DNA from: Planosporangium spinosum
GTDB lineage: Bacteria; Actinomycetota; Actinomycetes; Mycobacteriales; Micromonosporaceae
Direction of reading: 5' to 3'
Assembly (NCBI RefSeq): GCF_049999945.1
Contig: NZ_JBLYUB010000019.1
Coordinates: forward strand, 1 to 64,000
Length of the DNA stretch: 64,000 bases
The position numbers and the translations under genes were made by a program. The stretch's first letter is position 1. Each line of letters starts with the position of its first letter. Positions 58,097-64,000 of this stretch are shown here, piece by piece. A model generated the notes under the pieces. It had not been told where the DNA came from and made no database searches. It saw nothing but the letters and a program-made list of their open reading frames with translations.

Positions 58097-59252
58097 CGTC
58101 CCCGCGCTGGGCGATCCGGCGGCGGACGGCATCCCCGCGCTGCGCGAGCCCGACCTGCCGCGGACCGCGAAGGTCCGCCCGAAGGCGTTGCGTACCGGCT
58201 GGACGACCGGTACCTGCGCCTCGGCGGCTGCGAAGGCGGCCGCGTCGCTGCTGCTGACCGGCGCGCCACCGCCCTGGGTCGAGGTGGCGCTGCCCAGCGG
58301 CCGCCGGGTGACGTTCGCGGTCGAGGAGTCCGCTGTGGCGGCCGGATCGGCGACCGCCGTGGTCGTCAAGGACGCCGGCGACGACCCGGACGTCACGCAC
58401 GGCGCCCACCTGACCGCGACGGTGTCGTGGCGTGACGGCGACGGCGTCGAGCTGGACGGCGGCGAGGGCGTCGGCGTGGTGACCAAGCCCGGTCTCGGCC
58501 TGTCGGTCGGCGGGCCGGCGATCAACCCGGTACCCCGCGCGATGATCACGCAGGCGGTGCGTGAGGTCGTCGGCGACCGTGGCGTCCGGGTGGTGATCAG
58601 CGTGCCCGGCGGCGAGAAGATGGCGCGCAAGACGACCAACCGGCGGCTGGGCGTGCTCGGTGGCATCTCCATCCTCGGTACCACCGGGATCGTGCGCCCG
58701 TTCTCGACCGCGTCGTGGCGGGCCAGCGTGGTTCAGGCCGTCGGAGTCGCGGCGGCGCAGGGCGAGGACACGATCGTGCTGTGTACCGGCGGGCGCACCG
58801 AGTCCGGCGCCATGGCGCTGCTACCCGAACTGCCCGAGGTGTGCTTCATCGAGGTGGGTGACTTCACCGGGGCGGCCCTGCGGACGGCGGTCGAGCGGGG
58901 CATCACCCGCGTCGTCTTCGTCGGCATGGCCGGCAAGCTCACCAAGCTCGCCTCCGGGGTGCTGATGACGCACTACACCCGCTCCGCCGTCGACACCGGC
59001 CTGCTGGGCCGGCTGACGGCGGCGGCCGGCGGCTCCGGCGCGCTGATGGCCGAGGTGGCCGCGGCGAACACCGCCCGGCACGCGTACGAGCTGTGGGCCG
59101 CCGCCGGCCTGCTGCGGACCGCCGGCGACGCGCTGTGCGCCCGGGTACGGGACGTGCTCGTCGCGTTCTGCGGCCTGCCCGCCGAGGTGGCGATGGTCGA
59201 CTTCACCGGGAAGGTCGTCGTCGCCGCCACCGAACCGGGGTGGGTCTCATGA
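58089..59252 (+). CDS. cbiD: cobalt-precorrin-5B (C1)-methyltransferase
   Basis: 387 residues from a GTG at 58089, overlapping cobM by 8 nt. It has the CbiD signatures LRTGWTTGTCASAAAKAAA, NPVPRAMITQAVREV, KTTNRRLGVLGGISILGTTG and MAGKLTKLASGVLMTHY. CbiD methylates C1 in the cobalt-early ('anaerobic') route, replacing CobF of the oxygen-dependent route. Its presence together with cobN shows a mixed pathway. It ends in ATGA with cobL. Confidence 0.95.
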   Translation: MDDVPALGDPAADGIPALREPDLPRTAKVRPKALRTGWTTGTCASAAAKAAASLLLTGAPPPWVEVALPSGRRVTFAVEESAVAAGSATAVVVKDAGDDPDVTHGAHLTATVSWRDGDGVELDGGEGVGVVTKPGLGLSVGGPAINPVPRAMITQAVREVVGDRGVRVVISVPGGEKMARKTTNRRLGVLGGISILGTTGIVRPFSTASWRASVVQAVGVAAAQGEDTIVLCTGGRTESGAMALLPELPEVCFIEVGDFTGAALRTAVERGITRVVFVGMAGKLTKLASGVLMTHYTRSAVDTGLLGRLTAAAGGSGALMAEVAAANTARHAYELWAAAGLLRTAGDALCARVRDVLVAFCGLPAEVAMVDFTGKVVVAATEPGWVS

Positions 59253-60436
59253 TCACGGTGGTCGGCTGCGACGGCGGGCCGCTGCCGCCCGCCGTACGGG
59301 CACTGCTCGCCGACGCGACCCTGGTGGTCGGCGCCGCCCGGCACCTGGCACAGGTCGACACCGCCGCCGAGCGGTTGGTCATGGGCAGTGTGGCCGCCGC
59401 GGTGGAGAGGCTGTCCACCCACGACGGTCACGCGGTCGTCCTGGCCAGCGGCGACCCCGGCTTCTTCGGCATCGTCGCGACCCTGCGCCGCGCCGGCCTG
59501 CGACCGGACGTCGTAGCGGCGCCGTCCTCGGTGGCGCACGCGTTCGCCCGCCTCGGGCTGCCCTGGGACGACGCCGTCGTGGTCTCCGCGCACGGGCGCG
59601 ACCTGCGCCGCGCGGTCAACGTCTGCCGTGCCCACCGCAAGGTCGCGGTGCTCACCGCGCCGGGCGCCGGGCCGCACGAGCTGGCGAAGGAGCTGGCCGA
59701 CACGTCCCGCCGGATCGTGGTGGCCTCCCGGCTCGGTACCCCCGACGAGCGGATCACCGGACCCGACGGCGACTGGGCGGACCCGAACGTGGTCCTGGTC
59801 CTCGCCGACGGCGTGCCCGTGGGCGGCGCACCCGGCGGCGACGCCGGGCCGTCGCCGCGCTGGGTGGCCGGCGCGCAGCCCGGGCCGGCGGGCTGGGCGC
59901 TGCCCGAGGAGGCCTTCGACCACCGCGACTCGATGATCACGAAGGCGGAGGTACGGGCGCTCGTCCTGGCCCGGCTCGGCCCGCGCCTGGGCGACCTGGT
60001 CTGGGACGTCGGCGCCGGTAGCGGCTCGGTGGCGGTCGAGTGCGCCCGGCTGGGTGCCGCCGTCGTCGCGGTCGAACGCGACCCGGACGCCTGCGACCGG
60101 GTGCGGCGCAACGCGGCAGCGTTCACCGTGGACGTCAGCGTGGTGCACGGGTCCGCGCCGGCGGTACTGGCCGGCCTGCCCGCGCCGGACGCGGTCTTCG
60201 TCGGCGGGGGAGGGGCGGCGGTCCTCGCCGGGTGCCTGGAGCGCCGGCCCGCCCGCGTGGTCGCCGCGTACGCGGCCGTGGAGCGGGTCGGACCGGCGCT
60301 GTCCGCGCTGACCGGCGCGGGGTACCGCGCCGGCGGTACCCAGATGCAGGCGAACCGGATCGCCCCGCTGCCCGGCGGGGTGCACCGACTGGAGGCGACG
60401 AACCCGGTGTACGTGGTGTGGGGGGAGCGGTCATGA
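59249..60436 (+). CDS. cobL: precorrin-6Y C5,15-methyltransferase (decarboxylating), CbiE-CbiT fusion
   Basis: 395 residues from the ATG at 59249, ATGA-coupled to cbiD. The N-terminal CbiE methylase (ITVVGCDGGPLPPAVRALL, VLASGDPGFFGIVATLRR) spans about 1-210. The C-terminal CbiT methyltransferase has the SAM motif VWDVGAGSGSVAVECARLG (about 250-268) and AFDHRDSMITKAEVRAL before it. It methylates C5 and C15 and decarboxylates the C12 acetate. It ends in ATGA with the next gene. Confidence 0.94.
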   Translation: MITVVGCDGGPLPPAVRALLADATLVVGAARHLAQVDTAAERLVMGSVAAAVERLSTHDGHAVVLASGDPGFFGIVATLRRAGLRPDVVAAPSSVAHAFARLGLPWDDAVVVSAHGRDLRRAVNVCRAHRKVAVLTAPGAGPHELAKELADTSRRIVVASRLGTPDERITGPDGDWADPNVVLVLADGVPVGGAPGGDAGPSPRWVAGAQPGPAGWALPEEAFDHRDSMITKAEVRALVLARLGPRLGDLVWDVGAGSGSVAVECARLGAAVVAVERDPDACDRVRRNAAAFTVDVSVVHGSAPAVLAGLPAPDAVFVGGGGAAVLAGCLERRPARVVAAYAAVERVGPALSALTGAGYRAGGTQMQANRIAPLPGGVHRLEATNPVYVVWGERS

Positions 60437-62148
60437 TCGCACTGGTGACCGCGACGGCGGCCGGCCGGGAACTCGCGGCGCGGCTGGCCGCCGCCTGGCC
60501 GGGGGAGACGACCACCTACGACGGTACGGTCGCCGAGCAGCTCCACGCGGCGTGGCCCCGGTCGCGGGCGCTGGTGTGCTTCCTCGCCACGGGCGCGGTG
60601 ACCCGGCTGGCGGCGCCGCTGCTGCGCGACAAGCACACCGATCCCGGGGTGGTCTGTGTCGACGAGGCCGGCCGGTTCGCCGTCGCCCTGCTCGGCGGCC
60701 ACGACGGCGGCGCCAACGAGCTCGCCGAGCGGGTGGCGGCGGTACTCGGTGCGCAGCCGGTCGTCACCACGGCCACCGACGCGAGCGGGCTGACGCCGCT
60801 GGACACGTACGGCCGGGACCTCGGGTTCCGCCTCGCCGACGCCGCGCCCGTCGCCCGCGTGACCGCCGCGCTCCTCGACGGCGCCCCGCTGCGGGTGGAG
60901 TCCGACCAGACCTGGCCGCTCCCCGCGATCGTGGACAGTCCGACCGCCGGTGACCGGTCCAACCGTCCGAGATCGCTGGTGGTCAGCGACCGGGCAGCCG
61001 CCGAAGGCGACCTGATCTACCGGCCGCCGTCGCTGGTCGTCGGCGTCGGGGCGAGCCGCAACGCACCCGCCGACGAGATCGACGAGCTGATCGCGAAGTC
61101 CCTCGCCGAGGCCGGGGTCGTCGCCGGTTCCGTGCGGTGTGTCGCCACCGTCGACCTCAAGGCCGACGAGCCGGGCATCCTCGAGGTGGCGCGGCGGCAC
61201 GGCTGGCCGGTCGTCACCTACCCGGCCGCGACGCTCAGGTCCGTCGACGTGCCCAACCCGTCCGCGGTCGTCGACGCCGCCGTCGGTACGCCCAGCGTCG
61301 CCGAGGCCGCCGCGCTCACGGCGGCCCGGGAGGCCGGCCGGGACGCCGAGCTGATCGCGCCGAAGCGGGCCGGCGCCATGGCGACCGTCGCGGTCGCCCG
61401 GCTGACCCCGCGCGGGCGGCTGAGCGTCGTCGGTCTCGGCCCGGGCGCTGAGGACCTGCGCACCCCACGGGCCACCGCGGTCCTCCGGCGGGCCGGCATC
61501 GTGGTCGGCCTCGACCAGTATGTCGACCAGGTCCGCCACCTGCTCACCCCCGGTATCCGGATCGAGGCCAGCGGCCTCGGCGCGGAGGAGGAGCGGGCGC
61601 GTACCGCCGTCGCCCTGGCCACGGCCGGGCACGCCGTCGCGCTGATCGGCTCCGGGGACGCCGGGATCTACGCGATGGCCTCCCCGGCGCTGCAGGTGGC
61701 CGGCGACGACGTCGACGTCGAGGCGGTACCCGGGGTCACCGCCGCCCTCGCCGCCGCCGCGCTGCTCGGCGCGCCGCTCGGCCACGACCACGCGTACCTG
61801 TCGTGCTCGGACCTGCACACGCCGTGGCCGGTCATCGCCGACCGGCTGCGCGCCTGCGCCGCGGCCGACCTCGTCGTCTGCCTGTACAACCCGCGCAGCC
61901 GCAAGCGGCAGGCACAGTTCGACGAGGCACTGGCGATCCTGCGCGAGCACCGGCCGGACACCACGCCGGTCGGCCTGGTCCGGCAGGCCAGCCGCCCCGA
62001 CCAGCGGGTCACCGTCACCACGCTCGCTGACCTGGCCGCCGACCCGTCGCGGGTGGACATGTTCACGGTCGTGCTGGTCGGATCGAGCCGCACGGAGAAC
62101 CGCGCCGGCCGGATGGTCACGCCGCGGGAGTACCGATGGCTGCCGTGA
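60433..62148 (+). CDS. cobJ: CbiG - precorrin-3B C17-methyltransferase (CobJ/CbiH) fusion
   Basis: 571 residues from the ATG at 60433, ATGA-coupled to cobL. Residues 1-~310 are CbiG: FLATGAVTRLAAPLLRDKHT, GRFAVALLGGHDGGANELAE and VVGVGASRNAPADEIDEL. From about 330 there is a CobJ/CbiH methylase: LSVVGLGPGAEDLRTPRA, IGSGDAGIYAMASP, EAVPGVTAALAAAALLGAP and VCLYNPRSRKR. CobJ/CbiH contracts the ring while methylating C17; CbiG opens the delta-lactone and releases acetaldehyde in the cobalt-early route. The fusion joins two consecutive steps. The gene overlaps the ferredoxin gene by 13 nt. Confidence 0.93.
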   Translation: MIALVTATAAGRELAARLAAAWPGETTTYDGTVAEQLHAAWPRSRALVCFLATGAVTRLAAPLLRDKHTDPGVVCVDEAGRFAVALLGGHDGGANELAERVAAVLGAQPVVTTATDASGLTPLDTYGRDLGFRLADAAPVARVTAALLDGAPLRVESDQTWPLPAIVDSPTAGDRSNRPRSLVVSDRAAAEGDLIYRPPSLVVGVGASRNAPADEIDELIAKSLAEAGVVAGSVRCVATVDLKADEPGILEVARRHGWPVVTYPAATLRSVDVPNPSAVVDAAVGTPSVAEAAALTAAREAGRDAELIAPKRAGAMATVAVARLTPRGRLSVVGLGPGAEDLRTPRATAVLRRAGIVVGLDQYVDQVRHLLTPGIRIEASGLGAEEERARTAVALATAGHAVALIGSGDAGIYAMASPALQVAGDDVDVEAVPGVTAALAAAALLGAPLGHDHAYLSCSDLHTPWPVIADRLRACAAADLVVCLYNPRSRKRQAQFDEALAILREHRPDTTPVGLVRQASRPDQRVTVTTLADLAADPSRVDMFTVVLVGSSRTENRAGRMVTPREYRWLP

Positions 62149-62318
62149 CGATCGGCGCCTGCGCCGGCTGCGGGGCCTGCCTGCTGACCTGCCCCACCCA
62201 CGCGATCCGCCCCGACGGGGGTCGCCTGTACGTGCGGGACGACCTGTGCACCGAGTGCGGCGAGTGCGTCGAGGTCTGTCCCGTCGACGCCATCGACCTG
62301 ATCGAGGAGGAAGAGTGA
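62136..62318 (+). CDS. 2[4Fe-4S] ferredoxin inside the cobalamin operon
   Basis: 60 residues from the ATG at 62136, overlapping cobJ by 13 nt and the transporter GTG by 4 nt. Eight Cys in two C-x2-C-x2-C-x3-C sets (9, 12, 15, 19 and 38, 41, 44, 48) each followed by Pro define a bacterial-type two-cluster ferredoxin, ending in an acidic tail (LIEEEE). It is probably an electron carrier for a step of corrin synthesis. B. megaterium CbiH60 carries an Fe-S domain at its C-terminus, so a stand-alone equivalent beside CobJ is a reasonable guess. Confidence 0.9.
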   Translation: MAAVTIGACAGCGACLLTCPTHAIRPDGGRLYVRDDLCTECGECVEVCPVDAIDLIEEEE

Positions 62319-63373
62319 GCCTGCGCGAAGCAGTGGCACCTGCCAGTACCTGGACCAGGGCGGAACGGCTGCGCCTGTCGGGCATCGTGGCGACCGTCGT
62401 GCTGCTCAACGTCGCCGGCTGGTCGCTGTACCTGTACTACAGCACCAGCCTGGCGGCGGCGAGCGCGTTCGCCGGAGCCGGGACGCTCGCGTACGTGCTC
62501 GGCATCCGGCACGCCTTCGACGCCGACCACATCGCGGCGATCGACGACACCACCCGGCTGATGCTGCTGCGCGGGCGTCGCCCGGTCGGCGTCGGCTTCT
62601 TCTTCGCGATGGGGCACTCGGCCGTCGTGGTCGTGCTGGCGTTGGTCGTCGCGTTCGCCGCGCGCAGCGTGCACGTCGAGCCGTTCCAGCACGCCGGTGG
62701 CCTCGTCGCGACCGTCGTCGCGGTCGGGTTCCTGCTGCTGGTCGGCGTGCTCAACGCCACCGTCCTGGCCGGCCTGGCCGGGTTGTGGCGGCGGCTGCGC
62801 CACGGCGAGGTGGACCAGGCCGCGATCGACCGGGAGCTGGTCAACCGGGGCCTGATGAACCGGATGCTCGGCGGGCGGGTCCGCGGGCTGATCCGGTCGA
62901 GCTGGCACATGTTCCCGGTCGGGCTGCTGTTCGGCCTCGGCCTGGAGACCGCCAGCGAGGTGACACTGCTGTCGCTGCAGGCGTCCACCGCCGCTCAGGG
63001 TACGGTGCCGGCCCTGGCGATCCTCACGCTGCCGCTGCTGTTCGCCGCCGGGATGTCCGCGATGGACACCGCCGACTCGCTGCTGATGACCCGCGCGTAC
63101 TCGTGGGCCTACCGGCACCCGGCCCGCCGGCTGTACTACAACCTCGCCACCACCGGCATGACCGTCGTCGTCGCCGGGTTCGTCGCATCGGTGTACCTCG
63201 CCGGCCTGGTCGACGAGTTCACCGGCGTGGGTGGGCCGATCGGCGCGTACGCCGGCATCGCCGACCACTTCGAGCTGCTCGGCTACCTCATCGTCGGCGC
63301 GTTCGTGCTGGCCTGGGGCGGCGCGGTGGTGGCCTGGAAGCTGGGCCGCTTCGACCAGCGGTACACGTCGTGA
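62315..63373 (+). CDS. nickel/cobalt transporter (NiCoT family)
   Basis: 352 residues from a GTG at 62315. It is a multi-span membrane protein with the NiCoT signature RHAFDADHIAAIDDTT in TM2 (HAFDADH at 66-72), FFAMGHSAVVV, LGLETASEVTLL and AGMSAMDTADSLLM. It imports Co2+ or Ni2+; inside a cobalamin operon under a cobalamin riboswitch, cobalt is the likely substrate. It is coupled to the ferredoxin before it and, through GTGA, to cobH after it. Confidence 0.94.
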   Translation: MSLREAVAPASTWTRAERLRLSGIVATVVLLNVAGWSLYLYYSTSLAAASAFAGAGTLAYVLGIRHAFDADHIAAIDDTTRLMLLRGRRPVGVGFFFAMGHSAVVVVLALVVAFAARSVHVEPFQHAGGLVATVVAVGFLLLVGVLNATVLAGLAGLWRRLRHGEVDQAAIDRELVNRGLMNRMLGGRVRGLIRSSWHMFPVGLLFGLGLETASEVTLLSLQASTAAQGTVPALAILTLPLLFAAGMSAMDTADSLLMTRAYSWAYRHPARRLYYNLATTGMTVVVAGFVASVYLAGLVDEFTGVGGPIGAYAGIADHFELLGYLIVGAFVLAWGGAVVAWKLGRFDQRYTS

Positions 63374-63984
63374 GCGCGATCGTGAACCGGGCGGTACACC
63401 CGATCGAGTCGGAGTCGTACCGGATCCTGCGTTCGGTCGTGGACACCGCGCACCTGCCGGCCCGTACCCGCGACGTGGCCGAGCGGATCGTCCACACCAC
63501 CGCGGATCCGTCCTGGGTGGACGATCTCGTGGCCGACGAGGCGGCCCTGGCGGCCGGCGCGGCCGCGCTGGGTGCCGGTGCCCCGCTGGTCGTGGACGTC
63601 ACGATGGTCGCCGCGGGCGTCACCCGGTACCCGTCGGTCTGCCAGGTGAGCAGCCCCGCGGCGCGCGACCTGGCCGCGCAGACCGGCCTGACCCGATCGG
63701 CGGCGGCCGTGCGGCTCGCGGCAGCAGCGGCACCCGACGGTGCCGTCTGGGCGGTCGGCAACGCGCCGACCGCGCTGTACGAGCTGATCCGACTCGCCGA
63801 GGCCGGCGAGCTGCGCCCGGCGCTCGTCGTCGGGCTGCCCGTCGGCTACGTCGGCGCGGCCGAGTCCAAGGCCGCGCTGCGCGCCTCCGGACTGCCCCAA
63901 CTGTCCAACGTCAGCGCGCGGGGCGGCTCGGCCGTGGCCGCCGCGGCGGTCAACGCCCTGCTGTACGGAGACCCCCTCGCATGA
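63370..63984 (+). CDS. cobH: precorrin-8X methylmutase
   Basis: 204 residues from a GTG at 63370. It begins with the family start HPIESESYRILRS, has the catalytic His42 in AERIVHTTAD, and continues with DVTMVAAGVTRYP, WAVGNAPTALYELIRLAEAG and VGLPVGYVGAAESKAALR. It moves the methyl group from C11 to C12 to give hydrogenobyrinate (or cobyrinate in the cobalt route, as CbiC). It ends in ATGA with the next gene. Confidence 0.95.
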   Translation: MSAIVNRAVHPIESESYRILRSVVDTAHLPARTRDVAERIVHTTADPSWVDDLVADEAALAAGAAALGAGAPLVVDVTMVAAGVTRYPSVCQVSSPAARDLAAQTGLTRSAAAVRLAAAAAPDGAVWAVGNAPTALYELIRLAEAGELRPALVVGLPVGYVGAAESKAALRASGLPQLSNVSARGGSAVAAAAVNALLYGDPLA

Positions 63985-64000
63985 GCACCCCACTGTTGAT
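63981..64000 (+). CDS. start of the next cobalamin-operon gene (truncated by window end)
   Basis: An ATG at 63981 overlaps the cobH stop (ATGA) and encodes MSTPLL before the window ends. The opening resembles the sirohydrochlorin chelatase CbiX (which typically continues with VGHGTR), and that would fit a cobalt-early route. Six codons are not enough to identify it. Confidence 0.4.

Noticed and set aside
59428..62409. 993-residue open frame on the minus strand over the cobalamin genes
   Set aside because: It is antisense to cobL, cbiG-cobJ and the ferredoxin gene, which are all certain. Its composition is Arg/Gly/Ala-rich and no start signal or motif supports it.
1..64000. tRNA, rRNA or tmRNA genes
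   Set aside because: I looked for CCA-terminated cloverleaf-like stretches and conserved rRNA segments in the gaps and saw none. A tRNAscan-type search would be the decisive test.
1..64000. Defence island or natural-product gene cluster
   Set aside because: No restriction-modification, CBASS, retron, BREX, PKS, NRPS or terpene synthase signature was recognised in any supported gene.

Overview
The window is about 64 kb of very GC-rich chromosomal DNA. Frequent GTG starts, translationally coupled ATGA/GTGA gene junctions, an Lsr2 nucleoid protein, the FolP2-like/GpgS gene pair, XRE-DUF5753/DUF397 pairs and a SigE-family sigma factor all point to an actinomycete. The small-gene neighbourhoods look most like Micromonosporaceae, but this is inference from gene content; no rRNA or tRNA gene was seen that could fix the genus.

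Layout. 0-3.6 kb is accessory DNA: an IS630-family transposase relic, a row of small minus-strand genes (two zinc-ribbon-like proteins and a frameshifted HicB-like antitoxin), and a divergent XRE-DUF5753/DUF397 pair. 3.6-9 kb holds a peptide-type ABC substrate-binding lipoprotein, an unusual flavin oxidoreductase fused to a SAM methyltransferase with a divergent XRE-cupin regulator, and an N-formylglutamate amidohydrolase-like enzyme. 9-12.5 kb holds a PucR-type regulator, a secreted protein, a DinB-like protein and three gene stumps (VOC, FAD monooxygenase, MerR). 12.5-29.7 kb is mostly housekeeping and metabolism: a sulfurtransferase, a tandem GGDEF membrane protein, a tyrosine phosphatase, folP2-gpgS, a parallel beta-helix protein, a frameshifted benzoylformate decarboxylase, serA, a stress protein, an erythromycin-esterase-like protein and a DJ-1/PfpI protein. 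A gene-poor stretch at 29.7-30.6 kb with 17-bp tandem repeats precedes lsr2. 31-39.4 kb carries FHA, CBS, LLM-oxidoreductase, acyl-ACP desaturase and PPK2 genes, a lipoprotein, a six-cysteine secreted protein and an ECF sigma factor. 39.4-40.4 kb is a mobile-element scar: a mobC stump joined to an IS5-type transposase stump. 40.5-47 kb holds an SSS symporter with a small membrane partner, a GH13 alpha-glucosidase, CsbD, an MFS transporter and a YihY-like membrane protein.

The last 17 kb is a cobalamin-biosynthesis region. Two near-identical cobalamin riboswitches precede, respectively, cobN (cobaltochelatase) and the chelatase ATPase/VWA gene that leads an almost continuous string of coupled genes: cobO, cobB, cobI, cobM, cbiD, cobL (CbiE+CbiT), a cbiG-cobJ fusion, a 2[4Fe-4S] ferredoxin, a Ni/Co transporter, cobH and the first codons of another gene. 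Marker genes of the 'anaerobic' route (cbiD, cbiG) sit with those of the 'aerobic' route (cobN with its ATPase partner). No cobG and no cobK/cbiJ are seen here; they may lie outside the window.

Most worth a second look: the oxidoreductase-methyltransferase fusion; the duplicated riboswitches, with an 8-codon leader ORF overlapping the chelatase start; the ferredoxin placed directly after cobJ; two otherwise intact genes each broken by a single frameshift; the cluster of gene stumps at 11.4-12.5 kb; and several perfect inverted repeats and tandem repeats that no gene explains. I did not find a clear new multi-gene defence or biosynthetic system.
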